The notes: generated from the letters alone by a model not told the origin. A stretch of DNA of 64,000 nt from Galeopsis tetrahit (GCA_963675135.1 OY776121.1:81490875-81554874), one strand, 5' to 3'. Shown: positions 20,325-33,394, numbered from the stretch's first letter. Made by a program: numbers and translations.

Positions 20325-20772
20325 GGGCTTCATACTCCATCATTCACTCGGCCGAGCTGATGAGCTCGGCTGAGTTGCCAGCCTTTCCAGCCTCTGATCC
20401 CTCCATGAGCTCGACCGATTCTGTGAGCTCGGCCGAGTCCTAAGCTTTGTCTCTAGCTCGGCCGATTTTGTCCAACTCGGTCGAGTTCCCTCTTGGTTCT
20501 TCTTTTGTGCATCATTTTCAATCCGGGACTCCAATTGGCTCGATTCTTCTTGCCTATCGACTCTCTCTTCATCGTCTTTCATCTGACCTTCTCCTCTGAT
20601 TGATCTATCCGTGTGATTTGCTTCAAAACTCATCGTTTTCCCTAAAAACCAGGCAAAATCATCACGTATCAATAATTCGATAAACAAACTGTTTTTACAC
20701 AATTTTTGCAACTTAAACACGACAATTAAAGTATAATCACACTATAAATTCGTGAAATCTCACCACAAATCA

Positions 20773-22041
20773 CTACACTGCTAATAAATTGTACATGCTT
20801 TTTGTACAAAATTTTCTTGTCGAAGAGCTCTTCCAAGATAGTGTATCCTCCCTAGTGTCATCAATCTTGTACTTGTAAATACAATTCCAAATATTCGCAA
20901 AATCTAAGAAAATTGTTAACATTAAACATCCTATTCCAATTGAAAACCCATGTTTCCTCACTCTGCTGGAAAAATTCCTTAACATTAGCCTTTCTTGTTA
21001 GATGATATAGAGTAAAGAGACTTAACACATTTTGTTGTCAAGTCAAGGGTCAATCCAAAATTTAACCGAGGAGCCTCTATCCAGTTTAAATTTGACATTA
21101 TCAAAGAATAAAAGACCTTCTGGCCCGGCCCGTCAATAGTTCTGCAATTAGAAGGATAGATTTACTGAATAACCCCAACAAAATTAATAATAAAAAACAA
21201 CAAAAACTAGGTAATATTTATATTATTTTAATTTGTAATAGTGAAGCCGTGAAGGGATAAGACCTTCTTGAATAAGGCCCATAAAGATGCAGGTCGGGCT
21301 ATTGGCCCATGACAGCATAATTTGTTAGGGTACAGTTATTTGTACCATCAATTTTCTTAGATACACTTTCATTCATTCATTTTATTTTATTTTAGTATAA
21401 TTATAAAAGGTCTAAAATATTCTTAATGTCAAAAATGCCAGAAGAATTATACATTTAAAAGAATTTAGAAAATTATACAAACTATTATTCATCCACCTTA
21501 CAAGAATTATACTCCGTACTTATTTTTTCAAATAAAATAGAATCCAAATTTTTGGAGATTTTTTTTTTCTTCAGAAATTGGGAAACCATTTTTAAAGAAA
21601 AAATTCATGTTTTTCGACAGAAAATGATTGGAACCCCGCCATATTTTTTTTGGTACAGGTTGACAATTAATTTACTAGAAAGGTTCCTAAAAAGTTGAAT
21701 GTATTTCTAGTTTTCTACCATTTTTTTAATCATTATTCTTATTTATGGTAGTGACCGGTCACCTACATAAGCCGTGTTACTTGGTCCCTCGTATTAAGCA
21801 GAAAAAAAATGTAAATTGTGGGATATGCAATGATTATTGAACTTTACTACTTGAATGATAGACCTGCTAAAAATCCACACATTATGATTAATTGAATATT
21901 ACATTAATTATATAGATATTTAACAAAGTGTATATGTAGCATATAATTCTTTATTGATTGTTTTCAAGTAGTAATATATATCGATCTATATAATAAAATA
22001 GAACTTAAAAAGTGATACATTAATACAAATAATTTGATATG
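20773..22041. other. spacer between the nested LTR region and Copia element 1
   Basis: AT-rich sequence with no supported gene. Short frames exist but match nothing I know. The last five bases atatg (22037-22041) are the left target duplication of the adjacent Copia element. Confidence 0.5.
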
Positions 22042-22691
22042 TGTTATGGAATTGTATTCACAAAGCAACTCCTTACAAATGATAAATCAAGACAACTAGA
22101 AACGCAATGAATTGAAACGTATAAAAACTCAAAGAAAGAACACGGAATTTACGTGCTTCAATCAAATGATCTACGTCCACGGAGGATAGAAGACTCTCTT
22201 CACTAATCACAATATGAAAGTTACAGATTACAAGTATTCACTAAACTTGATCTCTCAAAACTCTCAAATTCAGTAACCTACAACCTATGCACTAGATGGT
22301 ATATTTATAGATGTACAATGCATTGGATAACCGCCACTAACCAACTAACTAACTAACAGAAAAATCAGAATTAACTAACTCTAAAAACTAGATTTCAGTA
22401 GACTTGACCCAGCGGAGTTGTCTCAGCAGACTTGGGATAAGCAGACTTGTCTAAGCAGACTTGTCTCAGCAGACTTGGCCCCAACTCTCCTGAAGTGACT
22501 TCAGACGACTTGCATAAGCAGAGTTGTCCAAACTCAATAACTTCAGATTAGTTGACTCCTAATAAGACCACTAAACCTTATCAGTTGAATTACACCTTAA
22601 CCCAACTTTGCTGAACTCCAAGATCAGATCACTAGCAACTCTTCTGATAGATAGATATTAGATGACATCCAATATTGCATTAATCCTAACA
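22042..22691 (-). repeat. 3' LTR of Copia element 1
   Basis: 650 bp. It contains a run of imperfect agcagacttg repeats (about 22395-22480), one unit longer than in the partner LTR, and tatatttatagatg near 22302, which may correspond to the promoter TATA on the element's strand. Confidence 0.9.
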
Positions 22692-22758
22692 ATTCTCCAC
22701 CTTAATGCAAGATTGCCTTCTTCCCAGCCCTACTCAAGGCTGTTTGTTCATTCTCTTC

Positions 22759-25700
22759 TTAATGAACATCCCAGGTACTAAGGTTTACCAACTCCATACA
22801 ATGGTTGAACTTATTGCTTGGTAAAGCCTTAGTTAACATATCAGTTGCATTCTCTTCTGAAGCTACCTTCTGAACTTCAACAATGCTTTTCTCCAAGATG
22901 TCTCTAATAAAATGTAACTTCACATCAATGTGCTTTGATCTCTCATGAAACACTTGATGTTTTGCTAGATGAATAGTGCTCTGATTATCACATAGCACAG
23001 GAACACTTTTTTGAAATATGCCAAAATCTCTCAGAATGCCCTTCAACCACATTGCTTCCTTCACAGCTTCTGTTAAGGCTATGTACTCAGCTTCTGTTGT
23101 GGATAAGGTCACCATGGACTGTAAGGCTGCTCTCCATGTTATAGCAGTGCCATACAATGTAAACACATAACCAGACAAAGATTTCCTTGTATATATGTTT
23201 CCAGCAAAATCATAATCAACAAATCCAATCAAAGGTCTCTTGGTATCAGCTGATTTTTCAAACAATAATCCTAAGTCTTCTGAACCATTCAGATATCTTA
23301 GAATCCACTTTAAAGCTTCCCAATGTAGCTTTCCTGGATTTCCCATGAACCTACTCACCATACTAACAGCATAGGCAAGATCTGGTCTGCTACAAACCAT
23401 AGCATACATGAGACTTCCTACTCCATTTGCATAAGGAACAACAAGCATCTGCTTTTTCTCTTCAGCTGTTTGAGGAGATTGCTTGGCTGACAACTTGAAT
23501 TGCTGGCCAATTGAAGTACTAACAGGTCTGGACTGGTGCATAAGGAATCTTCTCAACACCTTCTGGATGTAACCTTTCTGGGACAAGAACAGCTTCCCTG
23601 CTTTCCTGTTTCTGAGAATATGCATGCCTAATATTCTCTTGGCTTCACCCAAATCCTTCATCTCGAACTTGCTACTTAGTTGCTGCTTCAGCTGGGTAAT
23701 CTTTCTCATACTCTTGCTAGCTATTAACATATCATCTACATAGATCAGTAGATAGGTGCTCTCTAGATAATCTTGTTTACCAATATATACACATCCATCA
23801 TATTTGCTTCTTAAGAAACCAATAGAAAGCATGAATGCATCAAACTTTCTATACCATTGACTAGGACTCTGCTTGAGCCCATACAATGATTTCTTAAGCA
23901 AGCATACCTTACTTTCAGTTTCAGGCATGATAAACCCTTCTGGTTGATGCATATATATTGTTTCAGCTAGTTCTCCATGTAGGAATGCAGTTTTAACATC
24001 TAGCTGATGTAACTCAAGATCATCTTGAGCAACCTTAGACAAAAGTAATCTTATTGAACAGTGTTTAACAACAGGAGAGAATACCTCATTGAAGTTTATG
24101 CCTTCTCTTTGTGTGAATCCTCTTGCCACCAACCTAGCCTTGAATCCGATCTGCTCTCTAGCACCACCAAATCCAACTTCAAGCTTCTTCTTGAACAACC
24201 ATCTACAGCTGACCAACTTCTGGTTGTCTGGCTTCTCCACAAGGATCCAGGTCTCATTCTTCTCTAAGTACTACAACTCTTCTGATATGGCTGCTATCCA
24301 CTGCTCTCTTTCAGGACTGGTGATAGCTTCCTTATAGTTTCTTGGCTCATAATGCTCCACCTCTTCTGCTGTGATCAGAGCATATGACATAAGATCAGCC
24401 TGGCCAAACCTAGATGGGGGATGAATCTACCTCCTGAGCCTATCTCTTGCAAGGCTGTAATTTCTCAGATCAGCAGGGTTGTCCTTCATGGCCTCATCTT
24501 CTGAATGGTCTTCTGGATCATCTCCTGGGACCTGTTCTGGAACAACCTCATCAGGAGTGTTGTCTTCTGTATCAGCAGAGTTGTCCACCTCCTCTGGGGT
24601 CAACTCATCTGATCCAAGAAGCTCCACCTCAGCTGAGAAACTCTCTTCTGACTCATTCACAATTCTTCCATCTAGGTCATGGGAGTTTCCATTATGAGGA
24701 TATCCCATTACCTTTTCATTAAAATCAACATCTTTGCTGATTATCAATTTCTTATGACCTGGTTCAAGGCACCACGGTCTATAGCCCTTGACACCTATTG
24801 GATAGCCAATGAATATACATTTCAGAGCCCTTGGCTCAAGCTTATCCTGTCTAATATGTGTATATGCCTGACATCCAAACACTTTGAGTTTTGAATAATC
24901 AGACAACTTGCCATACCAGATCTCATCTGGGGTTTTACCTTCTAAAGCATATGAGGGAGTTTTGTTTATCAAGTAACATGCAGTACATACAGCTTCTCCC
25001 CAAAAGCTTTTATGTAATTTAGCATCAGCTAACATGCATCTGACCCGTTCTAGAATAGTTCTATTCATTCTCTCTGCTAATCCATTTTGCTGTGGATTAA
25101 GAGGGACAGTTCTATGTCTAGTAATGCCCTTCTCTTTACAAAATTCATTGAATTCAGCTGATAGATACTCAAGGCCATTATCTGTCCTTAAATGTTTTAA
25201 GGACTTTCCTTTCTTGTTCTCTATCTCAAGTAGCCATTCTTTGAATTTTGTAAAGGCCTGACTTTTCTGTTTGAGAATGAACACCCAAACTTTTCTAGAA
25301 TAGTCATCTATTATTGACATGAAGTACTTACCTCCACCAATGGTTTAAGTTCTTGATGGCCCCCATACATCTGAGTGAACATAGTCTAGCATCTCCTTGG
25401 AGGTGTGTTGGCTCTTCTGGAAAGACTTCTTCTTGGCTTTGCCAAGAATGCACTGCTCACAAAACTCCAGATTTTTGAATGTCTTCTGGTGGAATGCTCC
25501 CTTCTTGGATAACTCCATCAGGCCTTTCTCACCCACATGTGCTAGCCTCTTATGCCAAAGCATAGCATCATCAGCACTCATGGTAACATCAGCAGCACAT
25601 GTGATTGTCTCACCAATTAAAGAATATAACCCATTAGACTTCTTCCCTTGCATCACTATTCTATCAGCTTTGGTGACAAACAAACATCCCTTTTTAGTCT

Positions 25701-26802
25701 TGAATTCATAACCCAAAGCATTTAGTGTGCCAAGAGATATAAAGTTTCTCTTCAAATCTGGAACAAATCTGACATTGGTCAGGATCACATGTTTATCATT
25801 AAACATCTTCACCCTCACAGTGCCAATTCCTCTCACATTGCAGCTTTCATCATTACCCAACAGAACTGATCCACCATCCATCATTTCCAGGTTTTGAAAC
25901 CAAGATTTGGTGGGACACATGTGAAATGAACATCCAGAATTCAACACCCATTCATTTACAAGTTTGCTATCTGTTATGCTCATGACTTCTGCACTATCAT
26001 ATCCTTTTGCCTCTGCTACATCAGCTTTGGCAGGATCAGTAGACTTCTTATGCTCAGGACAATCTTTAAAGAAATGTCCTTCTTTATGGCATTTGTAGCA
26101 AGCTCTGTTCTTGGCTACAAACTCATTCTTCTTTTGATTTGGCTTGGCATGAAACTTCTTGCCTTGCCCTCCTTTCTTGTCATTCTTGAGTTTGATATTA
26201 AGACCCTCAGCTTGGTTCTTGGTCTTCTTGGTTGAGTTTGCTACATGTAAACTCTTAGTTTTCAGAATGGACAAGACTTCTTTGAATTTTGCCTTACCCT
26301 CCTTGGTAATCAGCAAAGCATCCGTGAAGCTATCATATGAAGGTGGTAAGGACTCCAAAAGTAGAAAAGACTTCTTGTGATCATCTAAGGTAACTCCAAC
26401 ATTTTCAAGATCATCAACAGCTTGCATGAACTCTATTAACTGCTCATCAAGGGTCTTATCATCTGTCATCTTGAAATTGTTGAGCTTCCTCTCCATAAAC
26501 ATCTGGTTTGACAAAGATTGTGTCAAATAAAGATCATCAAGGGTCTCAAATACAGCAGCAACATCCTTCTCCTTCATAACTTCCCTGAACACATTGTCTC
26601 CCAAACTCAGAACAACAATGTTGTAAGCTTTTTCCATAAGCTCTTCTTTCTTGGCCTGGTCTGCATCGGATGCAGGAGGGTCAAGAGGAGCAAGGGCCTC
26701 TTTCAGCCCATGGTGTGACAGCAGAGCCTTCATCTTGGCTTTCCATAAGCCAAAATCTGTCTTACCATTGAATTTCTCTATCTCCAACTTCACAGAGCCC
26801 AT
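22759..26802 (-). pseudogene. Copia gag-pol of element 1, with three in-frame stops
   Basis: One continuous frame runs from the ATG at 26802 to the stop at 22759, interrupted by stops at 25347-25345, 24429-24427 and 24273-24271 without any frameshift. In order: gag (GSVKLEIEKFNGKTDFGLWK), CCHC zinc knuckle CYKCHKEGHFFKDC, a protease site reading VLNSGCSFHM where the family has Asp-Ser-Gly, an integrase zinc-binding HHCC region (HKRLAHVGEKG to CEQCILGKAK), the integrase core (IIDDYSRKVW, LRTDNGLEYL, LAERMNRTILERVR), reverse transcriptase with YVDDMLIA, and RNase H (STTEAEYIAL, CDNQSTIHLAKH). The stops fall at the start of the integrase core, after the integrase and before the reverse transcriptase, so the element cannot make its polyprotein unaided. 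Confidence 0.93.
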
Positions 26803-26848
26803 TTCTGATTCTTGACTTTATCTTCGACTTCCCACAGACGGCGCCAAT

Positions 26849-27489
26849 TGTATTGGAATTGTATTCACAAAGCAACTCCTTACAAATGATAAATCAAGAC
26901 AACTAGAAACGCAATGAATTGAAACGTATAAAGAACTCAAAGAAAGAACACGGGATTTACGTGGTTCGATCAAATGATCTACGTCCACGGAGGATAGAAG
27001 ACTCTCTTCACTAATCACAATATGAAAGTTACGGATTACAAGTATTCACTAAGCTTGATCTCTCAAAACTCTCAAATTCAGTAACCTACAACCTATGCAC
27101 TAGATGGTATATTTATAGATGTACAATGCATTGGATAACCGCCACTAACCAACTAACTAACTAACTAACAGAAAAATCAGAATTAACTAACTCTGAAAAC
27201 TAGATTTCAGTAGACTTGACCCAGCGGAGTTGTCTCAGCAGACTTGAGATAAGCAGACTTGTCTCAGTAGACTTGGCCCCAACTCTCCTGAACTGACTTC
27301 AGACGACTTGCATAAGCAGAGTTGTCCAAACTCAATAACTTCAGATTAGTTGACTCCTAATAAGATCACTAAACCTTATCAGTTGAATTACACCTTAACC
27401 CAACTTTGCTGAACTCCAAGATCAGATCACTAGCAACTCTTCTGATAGATAGATATTAGATGACATCCAATATTGCATTAATCCTAACA
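26849..27489 (-). repeat. 5' LTR of Copia element 1
   Basis: 641 bp, closely matching 22042-22691. It has one extra aact unit in an aact repeat and lacks one 14-bp agcagacttg-type unit relative to the partner. Confidence 0.9.
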
Positions 27490-27494
27490 ATATG

Positions 27495-29049
27495 GCCTAA
27501 CTCGTAGAATATAAAAATACTTCCTAACTCTAAATGGGTCAATAATAAAGTGTAAGATTTAGTCCAATATAGAATCATTGAGGATAGGCATGAATGTATG
27601 ATGGGAACCTAGATTAGGTAAAAAGAAATTAAATGAAGATAAGATTATTTCAAAGACTTTAGAAAAGAATATAATATATATTAATGCACACTAGCCATAA
27701 ACACATACTATATCTTTTTTCCGGTTGGCATAAGAATTTGGAGGCTAGTATTATTTAATATTTACGACACTGATATTTTGCTAGTTGATATATAAATCAA
27801 AGTCGATCAATTGATTTTCTTTTGTTTTCATGAAGTCTAAAGTTGAAAATCTTGGAAAATTTAACGTGGATCGGAGAAGATGGATGCATGTCAACACCAT
27901 ATGTATATAGTCAATTACACAATGATGACTTTTCACTTTTGTTGTGACTAGTGAGTGGTGCACAAACGAACTTCATTTTGCCAACTCAGCATTCATTTTA
28001 AATATATAGTAGTAAATATATTTATATTAGGATTATAAGAATTTCATGATATGAGGATTATAAAGTATATATTAATGTATATAAAAGTAGGTTTAATCTT
28101 ATAGTCTTCGATGCAAAACACTAGTCTCCTAAATTTGAGAAGAAAATGAATAGATACAATCTTTCCAAATATCGATAGCTAGGAATCTAAGATAGTGGAG
28201 ATGCATGGATGGAAATGGAGCACTAGAAAATTGTAGCAAGAATGAATAAAAGCGAGCCACACATATTTGAAAGATATCAGTAAACCTCGTGAAAATGTTG
28301 CCTTGATCCTTTTAACAACATTCCATCGGATTGGGACCATTAAATTACAGACAGCCCCATCGCCCTCTCCCCTTTTTAACAACTATACTCATCATAAAAT
28401 GTTTTTTCCTGTGTATTATTCGTTTTTATATTAAATCAAAAAAATATGAGTGAAAATGCCTATTCTCTCTCTCTCTCTATAGACAAGAGTGTTGACTGAG
28501 ACGATTTTAGTTAAATTAAATTGTACGTATACTAGAGACTCCAAAGTCCAGGTTAATTTATAAATGTACATCCTCATTCGCGCGTGGGCAGAATTTGAAC
28601 TCGGGTGTTGGCGATTAATGTCATTATAAAAGTCTGAATTTACAACAACAAAAAAAAAAAAGTACTCCCCCTTTTGTGACTCCTTCCAATAATTACTTTT
28701 ACATTTTCCTTTTTAATACGTCTCACAATTACTTTTATACCTTTAAAATTAAAAATTATTTATATATTCCATCCTCAAAATATCTTTAAATTTATAAGAA
28801 TGTTATTACTTTTTCTTCAGATATAAACAAAAGTCAATTTATTTCTTTACTTTATACATAAATGTTTATAAAATCTCCACTAAATTTACTTTTCTTACTC
28901 CGAGTGTCATTTTACATGTGAAGATAATCATGGAATGCAGTAAGTAATTAGTAATGACTGAATTGATATCATGCAATCCTAAAACAATTGGTTTTTTCAA
29001 TGTTCAATAAGTTTTTTTTTTTTAATTATTTATTTATAAGTACTATGTA
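27495..29049. other. spacer between the two Copia elements
   Basis: No gene is supported. There is a (CT)n run at about 28463-28478. From about 28655 to 28790 the words ctcccccttttgtgactcct and ttttaatacgtctcacaatt look like a decayed Stowaway-like MITE, but I could not find its other end with confidence. Confidence 0.45.
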
Positions 29050-29217
29050 TATCTTATAGAGAAACAATGAATTGAAAATTTATGATTTCATTGATTAAAT
29101 GTAAAGAATACATGATAGGAGTATTTATAGATACAAAACATATCTACTCTATATCTCTTATTAAGAAAATAACTCTATCTAAGGAAATAAAGATTTACAA
29201 GATATATATAATATATA

Positions 29218-29941
29218 TGTTGCGTAAAAAAATAACGACTAAAGATATGTAATCTTCCCGTATGGATGGGGATAATTACGGGCTTATGTCGTCACTTTCC
29301 TTGCGAGCTTTACCACGAACAACTCTCCTTCAAGCTTCTTAAAGACCTGCAAAAACACGCCGGAGGGGATTCCGGCGTGAAATCTCCGACGCTCAAGTCA
29401 GGATCTTTCTCAAGAGAATTGAGGAGGAATTTCCTTGTGATTCGAGGGAAATTCTCGCAAATATCGTGGTGTTTTTTGGGTGAATTCAGTATATCTTCGT
29501 CCAATTCTTATGAATAATATCTAAATAAACTTAATATATTAAAACGTAGTCAACTTGATAAGACAAACCTGCTTATATACCTTTCCGGATTTCATGGACG
29601 TGGGGGAGACCCTCTCTACCACTTCCTTCTCAACCGCCCTAAAGACTCGGTCCTCTTGTGGACTGCTTCCCTCCATCACGACCAATTCCTTGGGTTTCAA
29701 TAATTAGGACTAGGCTTCTTGGATCCTCTTCATGGGCCGAATATGCCCAACCAACCATACTCTTGGCCCAAGGGCGTGGGCCTACACATTAGGCCGGAGG
29801 CCCAATTACGCTCACTCCCCTCTTTGGGCCCAGGGGTGTATTAATCATTTTCACCACATTATTACTCATAACAAAACAGGATTAATTCATCTTACATCCA
29901 CGTGTCGTTACCTCCGAAGACGACATATTTTGTCCACATCA
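29218..29941. mobile_element. probable solo LTR inserted in the 3' LTR of Copia element 2
   Basis: A 724-bp block starting tgttgcgt and ending ccacatca interrupts the LTR sequence, as comparison with the partner LTR shows. Its flanks atata (29213-29217) and atatc (29942-29946) are a near-match 5-bp duplication. The interior phrases gccggaggggattccggcgt and ctccgacgctcaagtcagga, then gggccca-rich sequence, are common in plant LTRs. There is no internal coding region. Confidence 0.55.
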
Positions 29942-29954
29942 ATATCCTAATATA

Positions 29955-32900
29955 TTATATATGTCTAATACGCCCCCTAAAGATGGAGTACTGTAGGAGA
30001 GTCCAATCTTGATCATCAACATTTGAAGACGAGAATGAGCAAGAGAGAGCATCGGCTAGTTGGTCTTCGGGAGACACGTGTGAAACACGTAACTGAGTTG
30101 CTTTGATCAAATCCCGAACGAAGTGATAGTCAATGACAATATGTTTCATTCGAGAGTGAAAACCTGGGTTGGAGCAAAGATACGTTGCACCAATATTGTC
30201 GCAGTAGATGGCAGAGAGAGTTTTGATGGAAAAATATAGTTTTTGAAAGAGAGATTTTAACCATTGTACCTCATAAGTAGCTAATGCAATGGCCCTATAT
30301 TCTGCTTCAGTGGAGGAGCGAGCAATCGACTTTTGTTTCTTAGAAGACCATGAGATGGGATTTGGTCCAAGAAAGACAATATAGGCACTTGTCGACGTAC
30401 AGTCATCAGTATTTCTGGCCCAATCAGCATCCGTGAAGCAGTGATGTGAGTCAAATAAGTTGAGGCGAAGGGTAATTCCAACATCTCTAGTTCCATTAAG
30501 ATATCGAATGAGGCGTTTTACAGTGCCCCAATGAGTTATGGTGGGAGCATGCATGAATTGAGACAATTTATGCACAGCGAAAGCAATACCAGTTCTGGTA
30601 AGTTTGAGGTATTGGAGACTTCCAAGAACTTGATGATATTGGGTGATATCAGTGGGTGGTGTTCCATCAGAAATAGATAAACGAGTAGAGGTGGAGAGAG
30701 AGGTTTGGACAGGTTTGGAAGTGAGCATATTATATTTGGTGTGTAGGTCAATGATATACTTACGTTGGGAGAGAAAGCAAGTTTTCTTAGTACGGAGCAC
30801 TTCCACACCTAGAAAATAGGAAAGTGAGCCTAAGTCTTTGACAGAGAACTTTGTACTAAGGCCTGTGGCCACTTTTGTGAGGAACGAGGTGTTGTTTCCT
30901 GTAAGGATTAGATCATCAACATACACGAGAAAATATGCAGTTATACCGAATTTGTTGTATACAAAGAGAGACTCATCAGATTTGGTGTGAATGAAACCGA
31001 TGCTCTCCAAGAAGGTTCAAAGAGCAAAATACCAAGTCCGGGGTGCCTGTTTTAGGCTATAGATGGATTTATGTAACTTGCACACATATGTAGGGAAGGT
31101 TTTGTCAACAAACCCGGGTGGTTGAGCCATAAATACAAATTCAGCTAAGGAACTGTTAAGGAAAGCATTATTCACATAGAATAGTGACCAATTTTTAATG
31201 ACTCCAATACCCAGGACTGCTCGAACGGTTGCTGGTTTGACCATATGATTAAATGTTTCAGAAAAGTCAACCCAAGACGTTGGTGAAAGTCTTTGGCGAC
31301 AAGTTGAGCTTTAAACTTGTCTAAGGAACCGTCTGGTTTCCATTTGATGCGTAAGACCCACTTCGAACCAATAATGTTTGCAGAATCATTAGGTGGTACT
31401 AAATTCCAAGTACCGTTTTTTAGAAGGGCATTAAATTCAGATGACATGGCCACCCTCAATCGTTCATCTTTTATTGCCTGAGAGACCATACCTCGGATTT
31501 GGTTTGAAGATGTTGTTTTGGGCTCGAGTGACCAGTCGAGTTCGTTGTTGTATCGTTGGGGATGGCAGTGAGGGAGCATCTGGCGACTCAAGATCAAGGG
31601 TTTGTATTGTAGTATTAGGGTTTGGAGTTGAGGGGGGTGTACTTAGTAATTTGGGGGGTGCAACAGAGTTGTAGGGTGGGCTGGGGGTGTATTAATCAGG
31701 GCAGGGGGTGCGTGTGTTGGAATTGGTGGTGGCGGCATTGAGTTGACGTCGAGAGGGGGTATATTTGGGGGAGGGGTGTATTCATAAATGTTGGGGGTGG
31801 GGCAGGATCAGTAGGTAAGGGAGGGGGTGTATGAAACAGATTGGGCGGTGGAAAGAGCATAACAGTAGGGTTTTCTGGTGGACAGGGGGTGTATTAACTA
31901 ATTCGGGGGGTGTATCCGGAATGACTGTGGGAGTGGCTAAAGGAAATATATTTTCAACAAATTGAACATGTCGAGAGGTATATATTCTTTTGGTGTTTAA
32001 GACAAGGCATAGGTAGACACTTTAGGTAAGAGAGTATCTAATGAAGATACAAGGGGTGGATCGAGGTTCGAATTTGTGGGAGGTGTAGGGGTGAAGCTAA
32101 GGATAGCATAAGCAACCAAAAACTCGAAGTTTGGATAGGTTAGGAGTTTGTTCTAGGAGACATTGATAAGAGGATTTCATGTTTAGGTTAGGTTTAGGGA
32201 GACAGATTATAACATAGGTCGCAGCACAGACGGCGTGAGACCAATAAATGAGAGACATGGACACGTGATGTAGAAGGGCTAAGGATGTATCAACAAAAAT
32301 GTTTGTGACGATGTTCAGACATGCCATTATGTTCAGGAGTGTGGGGTGGGATTGTGAGATGTGAGATTCCATGGGTTTGCAGGAAGGATCGGAGGGCAAT
32401 GAATTCACCCCCGTTGTTAGTATATAAGGTTTTGATTTTGGTGTTGTAGAAGTTTTTCACAATGTTTTTAAAGGATATAAAGGTGGGGAGGACATCAGAT
32501 TTGCATTTTAGGGGGTAAATCCATATATATTTGTTAAAGTGATCAACACAAATGACATAATATTTTGAAGCCTTCATCTAACTAAACAGGAGATGACCAA
32601 ACATCGGAATAAATGACTTCAAGGGGGTTTTAGAGATGATGCTAGAATCGTAAAATGGTCGTTTATGACTTTTTATACAATTGCAAGAATTACAGTGCAA
32701 AGAGTTTGAGTTCATAGTTGGTAAACTAAACTTGGATAAGGTGTGAGACAGGATTTTAGATGATGGACAGGATTTTAGATGATGGATGGCCTAGACGAGC
32801 GTGCCTGATGGTGGTAGGTTGTTTTTCGGAGATAGAGGTTGTGGGTGAGGTAGACGCTCGAGTCGGCCATACGTAGAGATTATCCACGCGACTCCCAACG

Positions 32901-33394
32901 AGGAGAATGCTCCCCATTTTGCCATCCCGCACCTGAAAATATGTAGGACCAAAAATAACGTTAACATCATTATCTTGACACAAGGTTGAAACAGAAATAA
33001 GATTTTTGACCATTTGTGGGACAACAAGGACGTTTGAGAATTTTAACATATTAACATGAGGAAACGACAAGGAACCAATATGCGGAATATGCAAACCGTT
33101 ACCATCACCGATGACTACGTCATTTGAGCCGGAATATGGAGAGGAAACTGATAAATTTTGAGGGTGAGTCGTGATATGATGCGAAGCTCCGGAGTCCAGA
33201 ATCCAGAGAGAGGAAGAATTGGTCGAGTAGGAAGGCACATCCAACTGTGCATGGGGGAAGGCGGGGCAGTAACGAAGAACATGACCAACGACATTACACC
33301 ATTGACATTTGCCAAGAAAGGGATGAGAACCTAAGGGAGAGGGACGGCCATCACGCGACGGGGACTGATTGATCTTCTTGGACGGAACCGTCAT
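29955..33394 (-). pseudogene. degenerate Copia gag-pol remnant of element 2
   Basis: Order on the minus strand: zinc knuckle CQWCNVVGHVLRYC and protease WILDSGASHHIT (33394-32756), integrase core pieces with YTNNGGEFIALRSFL and PHTPEHNGMSEHRH (32577-32290) and LRVFGCLCYP (to 32097), reverse transcriptase start GSKWVLRIKWKPDGS (31597-31172), SIYSLKQAPRTWY (31244-31017), then YVDDLILTGN and RNase H STEAEYRAIA (31010-29955). Several frameshifts and stops separate these, and most of gag upstream of the knuckle is absent: only about 280 bp lie between it and the primer-binding site. The region 31610-31920, between integrase and reverse transcriptase, is very rich in gggggtgtatt-like repeats. Confidence 0.88.

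Larger units (their letters stand above)
13371..20772 (-). mobile_element. decayed solo LTR of a Gypsy family, carrying nested insertions
   Basis: The ungapped parts (13371-13682, 18282 to about 19313, about 20333-20772) follow the LTR of the Gypsy element at 44179-52778 in order and orientation. Shared landmarks: the start tgacttg, gcaagtagttt, the phrase tccctaaagtt (tccctagagtt there), ttaaccctctctcgg (ttaactctctctcga there), gcccatgg then catggctaaaaca, paired cggccgagt palindromes, and an end of the form caatctcacacctaatca (aaatctcaccacaaatca here). Removing the insertions leaves about 1.8 kb, matching the 1811-bp LTR there. No primer-binding site or polypurine tract borders it, so it is a solo LTR; the flanking bases show no clear target duplication, as expected if it is old. 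Confidence 0.7.
22042..27489 (-). mobile_element. Copia LTR retrotransposon 1, nearly full length
   Basis: LTRs lie at 22042-22691 (3') and 26849-27489 (5'), each bounded by tgttag and aca on the minus strand. A perfect 5-bp duplication atatg flanks the element (22037-22041 and 27490-27494). Next to the 5' LTR is attggcgccgtctgtggg, a usual primer-binding and leader sequence; the purine-rich aaggtggagaat precedes the 3' LTR. By eye the LTRs differ at about ten positions plus a 4-bp and a 14-bp indel, so insertion is fairly recent. Confidence 0.95.

Noticed and set aside
20340..20720. 126-codon minus-strand frame with Arg/Ser/Glu-rich sequence
   Set aside because: It lies in the decayed LTR where ctcggccgag palindromes create an open frame; the intact LTR of the family has no such protein.
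28463..28478. (CT)n run as a possible promoter element
   Set aside because: There is no gene nearby that it could serve; it is listed only as a simple repeat in the spacer.
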